Source of the DNA: Gyrodactylus bullatarudis
Taxonomy: Eukaryota; Platyhelminthes; Monogenea; Gyrodactylidea; Gyrodactylidae
Assembly: GCA_012064415.1 (NCBI GenBank)
Contig: SSNU01000012.1
Coordinates: 101,545-165,544, forward strand
DNA length: 64,000 bases
Direction: 5' to 3'
This document shows positions 40,272-50,090 of the stretch, in pieces; position 1 is the stretch's first letter, and the number at the start of each line of letters is the position of its first letter. The position numbers and the translations under genes are program-made. Below the pieces are notes generated by a model. The model ran no database searches, had not been told where the DNA came from, and saw nothing but the letters and a program-made list of their open reading frames with translations.

Positions 40272-42459
40272 ATAGTAATCATGTGTGTAGACCTCAATTT
40301 CATTACCAACTCTGTAACTCTTTAATATCCAAGGTTACATCTCAGATTTCATTTTAAACTTTGGGATCTTGTGGTTATGATAATACCCCCCCCCACCCTA
40401 CCTTGAATCCTGTCTTTTTTTCTGGATATGATATGAATAATGAAATATGGAATTGAAAACTCATCCTATAAAGTGTAATGTACCAACCCAAACAGAGTTG
40501 AATATCAATTGCGATCGTTATTATTATAAAATACTAAAATGTAAAAGAAATATAAAATTTTTAGGATGTACCTATGAGTCTTGCTTAATTTGATACATAG
40601 TAGTAGTAGTCGAGATTAGACATGTGTGGAATTTTAAAGGTTTTCTTCCTCGGATTGAACTTAATAAAGCTCTTAAAGATTCTTTGACTAACATAAGTTG
40701 TCTGATTTCCTAATAATATTCTGAGGTTACTGACTAAACCCGACATAATTTTGGAACCTTAAAAAATACTTTATCATTCCCGATTACTACCATCTTTTCA
40801 ACTAATAAAAAAACATAAATAAACTTATAAAAAATGTACCTACTTCCAAGTACATTTGGCATAATAATTCTAAGATACGTATGATCGTTCGATTAAGATA
40901 ATTGTTTCCAAATTTAGCTCGAAAAATCGTAAATTACGGTTAAGTTTGAGAAAAAAAATTTATTTGCTCTGAATAATAATAATAAATAAACTTGATTTTT
41001 ATTGCTAAAAATTAAAATGTCATATTATTGTGTAAACTTAAAATGAACACATTTTCTAGAATACAAATCAATGGGAATTTTTTTAAACCTTCAAGTTTGA
41101 TTTGCACATAGAGACACATTTGGAATTAATCCAAATTTAGGAAAATGACTCTTGATACAGTATAATAAAAAGAAAAACAAATAATTATCCAGATAACAAG
41201 AGGAATAAAATCCATGATCAAATCAAGCGGTAAAATTATATAGGGTGGCGGGGTTGGCGGTAAAGTATTAAAGAATTTTTTTATCTCTTAACAATGTAAG
41301 TTATTCTTTCCACTTTCTCCGTTCAGCTATCATTATTTTTCTAACCTCAACATTCTTTTGTTCTACCCATATAAACAGTGTACAAGAACGTATCATTTGG
41401 GAGAATTCTCATTTCCAAGATCGATATTTCAATACTAAGAGGTATTTTACATAAAATGTCAAGAGAATCAAAATCCATAAAAAGTTGAAACTTAACCAAC
41501 GATAAGATTCTTGGCTATGAGTTCTAAAGGTTATTGAATATCAGAATAATCCTTTATTTATGGAATTTAAATACACCAACTTTTGAGAATGAATCTATGC
41601 CTTAAACAAAAAACTATTCAAAAATCTACTCGTAGTAAAATTCATTGAAAAATCTTGGCGCCAGTTTCTAAATTTGTCATTTTCCATCGAGATTTTTTTT
41701 AACAGAATATACTCGGAGGCATATAGTTTTATATCAGTAAAAACCCAGGATAATTATAATTTGAATATACACGAATATCTTATATTTTGAATCTGAATAT
41801 CTGCTTTCAAATGTCATTTTTTGGGTCATTCACCCACAACTGTATCGGTATAAAATGTATTTGAAGAAATCTACATTTTCTACGATAGTATAAAAAATCC
41901 TCTGTACAAAGGTAGAAATGAATGAATCTATTGATATTCCTTGTGGTATCTTTCGTTATTCCTTTGACAATTTATTGGACATTTTGTACATCTTTCAAAA
42001 TGTATTATTCATAAATTACAGTGTAAAGTTAGTAAAAGAATGATGCATCCATATTCCAATGTGATTGGTGATCAATAAAAATTTTGATGGTAGCTTGAAA
42101 AATTGAGATTCAGTATCGTTCCCACTGATTTCATATAATTGAAAATGAACATCAAGAGAGTTATTTTACACTGAAGACGATGCCAAATGATAGAGAAATG
42201 TAATCCTAAACCTTGTCACAAAGTTTGTCAGTCATCGTAACATGAATTTAGTCTGAAAATAATCGATCAAAATGAAAGTTAGAAATATAATATTTTGTTG
42301 CTCAAGTGAATATTGATTTGATTTATTATTGAATTATCAGGGAAACAATCCTAATATTCTGAAATTTTGGATTATTTTCAATGATAAATTTTTCAAATCA
42401 ACACTGTTGGATGCAAGAGAATGAAAATTCTCTACTATTGTATCCTTTAGGTATATAAA
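40272..42459. other. AT-rich intergenic DNA
   Basis: No gene, RNA or clear repeat could be supported here beyond a short C run near 40386 and scattered AT-rich sequence. Confidence 0.5.
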
Positions 42460-42807
42460 CTTGATTGATATGAAGTTGGGAATCTATGATTTTTAAAGAA
42501 ATCTCGATTTTTTCATCAAGAATTCGAATTTGTTAAAGATTTTTTGGAATCTTACCCATCCTGAAAATCAACTTTTGATCACTCGCTCACATTGAAATCA
42601 ACAAAAAAATTCAGTTCAAAGTTCTAAGCAATGGGATTTTGGCGCCAAATCAAAATTTGAAAAATGACCATATTTTTCATTAAAATATTTTTTTTCTTCA
42701 AATGTTAAAATTGGGCGACATGATTAGGATTCCAAAAAATCTTTGATGAAAAAATTGAGATTTCTGTCAAAATCATAGATTCCCAACTTCATATCAATCA
42801 GCTTTAG
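42460..42807. repeat. Foldback element, copy 3 (most intact short form)
   Basis: A 348-bp inverted repeat. The left end CTTGATTGATATGAAGTTGGGAA is matched in reverse at the right end (TTCCCAACTTCATATCAATCA). Both arms carry GATTTTTTCATCAA and TTTTTTGGAATC in opposite orientation. This copy best shows the family termini. It has no reading frame. Confidence 0.85.
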
Positions 42808-43797
42808 TACTGTATTTTTCATCGAGTTTGGGTATTCTATTGGATCGCTATTTATTTAGTTAGGTAAGACTTTTTTTTTCAAGTTTTTAATAAATTTAAA
42901 TCAATATATATTCAAAGATGAAAACTGTAAAAACACTAGTAAGAGTGTCGTCGGTATCACTATTGATAGCCACACACTCTAATATTGAAAAATACAATAA
43001 ATATTTTTTAATATACTTGTAATAATAATGATATTAAACAAACTGTACTATGGTACCAGCAGGACTTATTGCTGTAGATAGCGTAAATAGTATTTGAATT
43101 TATCGAAACACTGGTTATGATTAACCGTTATATTGTATAAATATTTATTTCATTTTCGGTTACTCTGATGTAACGTATTATTTTAAGTGAAAAATTAGTC
43201 TGAATACTTGAAAAAATATGTAAAATTTTAAATCGACCAAGTTCATTTTTTTCATAAATTTTCAACACGGAATGAATATAATCTTGAAGGAATATTAACA
43301 GAATCTTATGTATTATCCGAAGCCCAATGTACAACAAAAGTCTGAACAAGATACGCCATTTTAAAAATCAATATTAAAATTTCATTAATGTCTTATAATC
43401 ATCGACGTTCAAAGGGACAGAACAGGTTATAAAAAGTGTTCAAATTTTGATTTCTTATCATGTAAGGATTAGCAGAAACAAGTTGTTTTAATCAATAACT
43501 CTGTTTGTTCTTAAATATTAGTCTAACTTGAGGATAAATATTATGTATTTAATTTTTGCTAATGCTTCTGATAGTGAATTTTTCGATTCTCAAATTAATT
43601 AAGTCTATACAACCGAAAGAGGGAAGTCTAATTGAAAGCATATTGTCTGAATTAAATAATCCTAGCTAATCTCCCAGAGATACTACTGTACTAAACTTTT
43701 GAAAACTTACTTCATATTAATCCAGTATTAATCGATATGAATAATTATCTGATATATTAAGCTGTCCTATCGACAGACTTTTATTGTTTACGATCCA

Positions 43798-44453
43798 CAA
43801 AACTAGTATGTATGTCCAAGAGGTTTTTATTTAAAATTATTATGCATGTAATAAAAGTAATTTCTGTCCTTGAGTTCTGTTCTCAAAATTAGTATGTTTT
43901 TGCTCAGAATTGGTATGTTAATTTTTTCATCAAGAAATCGATTTCGATCAAGATTTTTTGGTATCTATATCATTTTTTCCCTCTTTTTGTAGTGGGACCA
44001 ATATACTTTATTTGAAATGTGGAATACACCAATAGATATTTTTAAAAAGTGTACTGCTTCTTATATTTTATACAGTGTATTTTCAATAATTTCAATTTTA
44101 GTTCTGTATTTTTTTGAAAATTTATTAATTGAAAAAATTCATTCCAGAATGACAATTTTATCAATGTTGCAAACTTTTCTTTTCTGACTCTTCAGGCTTA
44201 TCTGCTTTTGTTCTAGGGTTTAAACATAATAGGTTTGAAAACAAAGCAGATTATTCATGAATAAAATCTAGTAATACATACACTAATTCTGAGCAAAAAC
44301 ATACTAATTTTGAGAACAGAACTCAAGGACATACTAAATCTGAAATTACTTTTACATGCACTTCGGTAAAAAGACATCTAGATCTGATTTTTCAATTTTT
44401 AAAAAAACATACTTCTAATTCTAAATAAACACCTCTTGGACATACTAGTTTTG
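43798..44453. repeat. Second type of foldback element (AGTATGTCC family)
   Basis: The termini AAAACTAGTATG...TCCAAGAGG (left) and CCTCTTGGACATACTAGTTTT (right) are inverted. Inner parts such as CCTTGAGTTCTGTTCTCAAA followed by ATTAGTATGTTTTTGCTCAGAA on the left recur inverted at about 44280-44335. The motif AGTATGT repeats several times in each arm. The centre (about 43921-43990) contains a fragment of the first foldback family (TTTTTTCATCAAGAAATCGA), so that fragment may be a nested insertion. Confidence 0.75.
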
Positions 44454-45674
44454 GAAATGCCCCTATTAAATATAGGTTCTGCCTTTTTATAAATTATATA
44501 ATATGCTTGGGAAGTAAGTTGTAATTATTGCTGTGAGAAAAATATTTCAAATGCATTAATTAAAATTTTTCCATATTTCAAAGGCTCTGAAATATGAAAT
44601 AAATCTGTGAAATTGGGGAAAATAGTCATGTGCCTCGTGGAAAAAAGGAAGAAATTCTCTGACTTTTGAGGTTATAATGATTAGGAAATCTGTTTAAGAA
44701 TCAACGGGTGCTGTAATTTTCTCCTTGATAATTATTAATTCTGGAAGAGACAGATATTTTTATACTTTCTGTCTAAATGTGATGTATAACATTGAGAAAC
44801 CAGATAGAAAACATATTTGGAGAAATTTCAATATATTTTCCTACCCCCACCCCCCTCTTAGCGTCAATACATTCAGTTATTTTAATTTTTGCTCTAGTCC
44901 AAATTCTGAATATATCTTGACGAAATCGTTTTTTGCGCAAAGATTAACAATCAAGTAAAATTTTGTGAAATTTAAAAAGAAATTTCATAAAAACTTTTTG
45001 TGGATACGAGACGGTCAATCTATAAGAAATTAAAATTTGTTGTCAGAATCAATAAAAATTTCAACTTTCGTTGGGGCCTAAGTCGACAGTTGAGACAGTT
45101 GTCTTAAGGAACGAAAACACATCTTGATCCAATATCAGAAAAAACCTCAAGTCTGATGTTAGTTTGAGTAAGGCTTCATGGGAGAAAACTCGAAAACAAT
45201 TAGAATATTAGTTTTTAATTGCACAATCATAATAGTATGCATCCGGTTTTAAAAGATTAACATTGATTCTTAGTTGATCAAATGTTTCTAATATTTTTAA
45301 AGATCACGATCATAATCATTCGATATTTTAAGTAAAATTCATATTCATGAGACCAACAAACTAAGCAAGAGTTCTTAATCGTAAATTTTTTATTATTTTT
45401 TCATTGAAAAAGAAACTTCAATTACAAACTTATTTAGCTTATATCTTTTTTCTTTTACAATACTGAAAATATAAAAATGTTTGTTCAAAATATACAGTTT
45501 ATTATTATTTAATTTCAATAATATATATTGTCTCTTAAAGAGACCTGACAAGAGAAAAATAATCAAGCATTCAAATTTTTTTGTTTTCTTGTGGTTAAAG
45601 GCTATGTAGAAAAATATAATTTTCACATTTTGTTTGAATTGTAATCATAATAATGTTCGATAGACTTTCATTTT

Positions 45675-46172
45675 TTAATAGGTATTTGCAATTAATACTG
45701 AAACAAATAGTATGATTGTCTTGTAACCGTTTGAAATGGAAGAGTTAGCCTCTGATTCACTCTCGTTTGAATTCGATGGAGTTAGTCCACCGGCAGATTT
45801 GTCTGCGACTATTCCAGTTTCACTACCATCGCTTCCTTCAACTTCGACATCACTTTCATTATTTGGCTCTGGTGTTTGTTCCGGCTGAGATGTATTTTCA
45901 GTATTGGTTTCTGATGAAGCTGTGGTAGAATCATATTTTTCTTGCTCTTGGACCTTTTGAGTATCCTCAGTAATATCATTAGCTTTGGTAGTGTCAGAAT
46001 TCTCTTCTTTCTTCTCAGTAACTACCGGCTCATTTGATTCTTGAATTGCTTCAACGGTTGATGTCTCACTAACAGATTGTTGAGTGCTAGACGTTTCTTC
46101 GGTTGGATCTTGAGAATTAATAATCACCAAGGTAATCAACAGCAGAAGAGCGATATAACCCAGCAACTTCAT
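45675..46172 (-). CDS. Small secreted, acidic Ser/Thr-rich protein, probably GPI-anchored
   Basis: An intronless 165-residue frame. Residues 1-20 form a clear signal peptide (MKLLGYIALLLLITLVIINS). Residues 21-145 are low-complexity, rich in Glu, Ser, Thr, Asn and Pro, with N-glycosylation sequons (NTS, NES, NSS) and no cysteine. The end is a short hydrophobic tail (TIILFVSVLIANTY) after small residues (SNG), the layout of a GPI-attachment signal. It therefore looks like a mucin-like surface coat protein. I do not recognise a family, and such sequences diverge fast. An alternative start lies in an upstream exon: 47002-47025 (minus) would add MPKSLRYQ in frame, with donor ATCAG|GTGAGT and an acceptor TTCTAG that abuts the ATG at 46172. 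The local TATA/CCAAT layout favours the shorter form. Confidence 0.7.
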   Translation of the reverse strand: MKLLGYIALLLLITLVIINSQDPTEETSSTQQSVSETSTVEAIQESNEPVVTEKKEENSDTTKANDITEDTQKVQEQEKYDSTTASSETNTENTSQPEQTPEPNNESDVEVEGSDGSETGIVADKSAGGLTPSNSNESESEANSSISNGYKTIILFVSVLIANTY

Positions 46173-46215
46173 CTAGAATGGTCTAATGGAATATTAGTTT
46201 TCGTGAATGAAAAGA

Positions 46216-46258
46216 TTTATAGTAGCAAAAATCATAATATTTATCGGCTTCTGATTGG
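46216..46258 (-). promoter_or_regulatory. TATA and CCAAT boxes upstream of the small secreted protein gene
   Basis: On the minus strand TATAAA (46216-46221) lies about 44 nt before the start codon and CCAAT (46254-46258) about 35 nt further upstream. A second CCAAT occurs near 46283. The spacing is that of a classic core promoter and would give a 5' UTR of roughly 15-20 nt. Confidence 0.5.
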
Positions 46259-48119
46259 ATGATTTCAAACCAAGCAATTTCATTGGTCAGAAATGTTTAC
46301 AATGAATTTTACTATGAGTGAAAGAAAGTGTATCTGATTACTTTTTTGTAGTTTAAAAAAATTGAAACCCCCTTCTATAGAATTCTACTGAATTTTCAAC
46401 TAATTTATCAAGGGTACGAATTTAGTCTTTTCAATTTTATCGATATTTATTCTCTAAACTATTTTATCAAAAATGCAAGATTTAAATTTATATCGAAACT
46501 ATAGATTCTCTGATAGATGTTTAGTAAACATTGGTTTTGAGTTGGATCAGAAAATTTTTTCTTCGACTACAATAAGAAATGTTTACGAATCCTTAGTCCA
46601 GCCTAGTTGAAATTGTAATCTCATTAAAATTCAAAATGATTTGTTAAAAAGATCTTAGATTATTTTTTCTCGAAATAATGTCAGTTCATGATAAATCCTG
46701 ATAAACTATATATAAACTGATACAATCTTTGTAAACAAACTTCATATATGAGAAAAATATAAAAACTAATTTAGTTATATTTCTTACTTAACAATGTTTA
46801 CAGTGTATAGTTTGAACGCTTTTAATCTGTTTAAAATCTTCATGAATTGAACATGTAGAGAATAAATCTTCTTAATGGAACTCGAATATGTTTTGATCTT
46901 GATCCCTAATTAAAGTGCAAAACTCTTTTACAACTCTTCACTATAATTTGGTCAGTTTTTGCTCAAGTAATTTTCTCTAAATACAGTACTATTGTACTCA
47001 CCTGATACCGTAGAGATTTCGGCATACCGACACTGCTTGGAAAATAATAAATAGGACTCCTATTAAAATAGAACATTAGAGGTCAAACTAATTACAAAAA
47101 ATAACATGAATTTAACCCTATGCTAACCGATATTTAATCAGAGTTCGTATAACTGGAATCTAAGGTAATTCCATATAATGGAACAAATAGAGGAGGTTTT
47201 GATTTTGAATATGCTACAATAGTTATAATTAAGGGTCAAAATAATTTTGGGAAAATAATTATCAATGAAATCGGAATAGGGGATAATTAGCTGCAATCTT
47301 ACTAGAAGAGAAGAAGACTTTGAATTATAATTATTGATTTAACAGATGGTTAATTTCAGGTTTTCAGATTTTCAAGTTTGATTTTTTTATGATATTGCAA
47401 GATGAGTTTTTATAAAATTAAACGTTGACAAATTTTCATTGAAAATAAAAATTTATCAAGGACGAAATCTTATATTGAAATATAAAAAATATGTATATTC
47501 TGAGCAGGTAAAAAATAGCTTGACCTCGTCCTTAGCCAAATGGCTCATAATAGTAAAAAAATGAGTGTCTGTAATGACAAAAGTTCAAAATATAATTTGT
47601 CAAAGGTCTCGAAAAGGTGACTTATTCAGTCAGGTTTAGAGTAAAGAAGATATAACAAAAAAAGTAAAGAAGAGATAAAGACTCTTTATTAAAGAGTAAT
47701 CCAGTTTAGTTAAATATGAGATTATTGAATTTAGATCGAAAAGGTTATCACAATCCGATAGAGCGAACCTTAGAGTCTAAAAATCTAAACCGATTAACCC
47801 TTCATGTCCCATTGTTCCACCAGTGGAACACAACACTTTCTTAAGCGATAATTTGAAATAAAAGATTCTTAATTATTTCACTTATGTATATATTTGTATT
47901 TATCTTTTTTTTCAATATAGAAATTTTTTCTAACAAAAAAAATAAAAATAAAACTAATTTTTTCACCCCTGATTAGAAAGGAAATTTATTAAGCTACAAG
48001 TCATGAAGATAGCTTTTCAGTGATGCACATCATAATTTTTTTTTTTTGAAATTGATACATATATATTTATATTTATTCATAGAAATGATTTGTACAAATA
48101 ACAGGGAACGAGTGTTCAA

Positions 48120-48203
48120 TATGCCCGGTGTGGGAGGGTTTGATTCGATATTAAGGGGGTCCGAATGAGAGGTGAGAGAGATACCACTACGCCACACCGC
48201 GCC
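48120..48203 (-). mobile_element. tRNA-like sequence (SINE head or tRNA pseudogene)
   Basis: On the minus strand, an 80-nt stretch starts GCGCGGTGTGGCGTAGTGG. TGGCGTAGTGG fits the pol III box A consensus (TRGCNNAGYNGG) exactly. A weak box B core (TCGAATC) follows at about the right distance. The first seven and last seven bases (GCGCGGT and ACCGGGC) can pair at six of seven positions. The T arm and anticodon arm do not fold well, so it is not a functional tRNA. A 26-bp part (48166-48191) recurs exactly on the plus strand at 51223-51248, which points to a dispersed SINE-like family. Confidence 0.6.
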
Positions 48204-48269
48204 AAATAATTACTTGAAGAAGGGTGATTTTTTGAATATGTAGTCAAATATTTAAAAAAATATATAAAC

Positions 48270-49603
48270 CTAGTTGACATGAAGATGAGAATTTACTATT
48301 TTTACAAAAAACTCGATATTTTTCTCCGGATTCACAGAAAAAAATAATTTTTTTGTTAGAAATCAGTATTGTATTTAAAGTGAAATTCAATATAAAATAT
48401 GTACAAAATTGAATAAAGTCTAAATACATTGTGAATCTCGTTAAAGTCTGTAAGATAAAATAATGAATAATTAAAATCTTGGAGTCTGTAAATAAATGTG
48501 ATAAATTGAATCTGAAAATTCAAATCGAAAATTATTCTGGTGGCAACTCAATAATGAAGATCTGGATATAAAAGTGTTTTGGTATAGTCAATTTTAGATC
48601 TTATGTGGGTCGTAATACATATAATTGAATATAGATTTGTGCAATTTGATAAGTCATATTTTAAATTTAGATAGTTGTAAAAGGCAAGAAGATAATTATT
48701 TTTAAACGATGCATTTCTCAGGTTATAGGATTGTTCTATTTTAATCGAATTCTCTCGATTACTCTTGCTTGGTCATTGGTTAAATTAATAAGCAATGGTG
48801 AGATGTAGTCCAAATGGGATAGTACCAATGATTTAAACGCTTTAATTCTTAAATTAGGGGTTTTAGCAAATTTTAGAATTGCGAATATCATAGATTTTAT
48901 TTTAGGGATATTTAAAAGAGGATTAATTTCTAATTTTGAATTTAAACCGAATTAATTTTTTGAATTCTAAAACGGAATCAGCTAATAAGATGTGAATATT
49001 CGTAAAAATTCCGAAAAAAATTCAATATGACCAAAATTAGGCCGTTTATGGAATTTTGAAAATGCACCAAATTTCCACTTTTTCAACTTTTGAGCCCAAA
49101 ATTTTTATCTATTTTGATGAATCGAAGCAGTTGAGTGATGATATTTAGGATCATCATTAGAAAAAGAATTAGAATTTGGCCAAAGAGATAGCGAATAATT
49201 TACTGTTTCCAAGAAAAAGTTAAACTTCCAGATATTGGATAATTTTCCTTCGGGATAATCCAAAAATTAAAATGGTTCGATTTCCCACAGTAATGACGAA
49301 CTTGAGTGACCTTCTACAGGTGAATTCGAAATCTTTGTTTAATTTTGATCCCAAATATCAGTACTAAACAGCTTCGAATCATCAAAATCAATAAAAAAAA
49401 TTGGGTTTAAAATTAGAAAAAGTGTAAATTCGAAAAACGTCCTAATTTTGGTCAGATTGAATTTTTTCGCAATTTTTTTCGGATATTCACATCTTATTAT
49501 CTCATTCCGTACTAGAATTAAAAAATTATTTTTTTCTGTGAGTCCGGAGAAAAATATTGAATTTTTTGTGAAAATAGTAAATTCTCATCTTCATGTCAAC
49601 TTC
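48270..49603. repeat. Long foldback element, interrupted by a LINE fragment
   Basis: Outer arms 48270-48355 and about 49518-49603 are inverted copies (CTAGTTGACATGAAGATGAG and its complement, then CTCCGGATTCACAG). The inner left arm continues only at about 48963 (GAATTCTAAAACGGAATCAG) and pairs with about 49300-49517. The gap in the left arm is exactly the 594-bp insertion described separately. The ends resemble the other foldback copies in the window (GACATGAAGATG versus GATATGAAGTTG), so this is a diverged subfamily. Confidence 0.8.
48356..48949 (-). mobile_element. 5'-truncated LINE fragment (reverse transcriptase thumb region)
   Basis: On the minus strand 48739-48949 reads, without a stop, into a peptide containing KIKSMIFAILKFAKT and then FKSLVLSHLDYISPLL. 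This is the conserved thumb segment after the reverse transcriptase palm in Jockey/CR1-like LINEs. Stops follow, so it is dead. The fragment splits a foldback arm and is bordered by AATAATTTTTTTG (48343-48355) and AATTAATTTTTTG (48950-48962), a likely target-site duplication. Truncation at the 5' side is normal for LINE insertions. Confidence 0.65.
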
Positions 49604-49816
49604 GGTTTAGAATAAAATAACTTTTTACCGTAAAACAATAGCCGTATATTTCAAAAAAGCTAAAAAATGCCTATTTCAACCTTTATTATCTTTGAAAGAA
49701 TAAGTCAGCTTTCAAAAAGGAATTCAGTTTCAGAATCAGCGTAATTATTTCGATAAGGCTGCAAATTTTCTCATTTGGATGATGAAAAAAAAATATTTTT
49801 GGACATGAAGGGTTAA

Positions 49817-50090
49817 GGAAAAAGTGAAATGAGTTAACTGGAAAGCGGAGAGAATAATTTTTAAGAACTGGTTCGGAGAGAGAGGCAAAATTTTCAATGG
49901 TGAAAGCAGATCTTGAAGATCTGATCTTTCCAACCATAAAGGATCAAGATCGGAGATAGAAATTAGGGAATTATTAGAGTCAATATTGGGAAAACAGGAG
50001 AGAAAAAATCTATATTGGATCCTTTCAATAGTTAGAGAATTAGCTCAAGTTAGTAATTTATTCGTGTAATAATGAAAAACAAAACCTGCA
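49817..50090 (-). mobile_element. Degenerate LINE reverse transcriptase C-terminal relic
   Basis: Read on the minus strand from about 50090, with one stop, the peptide includes TIERIQYRFFLSCF, then SLISISDLDPLWLERSDLQD, then FLKIILSAFQLTHF. The order (two-helix ERVQRRF-type motif, then a leucine-rich LESRR-like helix) resembles the C-terminal part of LINE ORF2 proteins. It runs straight into the TTAA at 49813-49816, so the piggyBac-like element appears to have landed inside this older LINE. Frames at 49686-49937 and 49745-49933 are parts of this relic. Confidence 0.45.

Larger units (their letters stand above)
47798..49812. mobile_element. piggyBac-like non-autonomous element flanked by TTAA
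   Basis: The 12-bp terminal inverted repeats CCCTTCATGTCC (47798-47809) and GGACATGAAGGG (49801-49812) are exact, and each is flanked outside by TTAA (47794-47797 and 49813-49816). This is the hallmark of piggyBac-type insertion: a TTAA duplication and ends starting CCC. Next to the left end is a perfect subterminal palindrome, TGTTCCACCAGTGGAACA (47813-47830). No transposase frame survives in the 2015 bp, so it must have moved in trans. The interior carries a tRNA-like sequence, a long foldback and a LINE fragment. Confidence 0.75.

Noticed and set aside
48120..48203. A functional tRNA gene
   Set aside because: Box A is good and the acceptor stem nearly pairs, but the anticodon and T arms do not fold and box B is weak.
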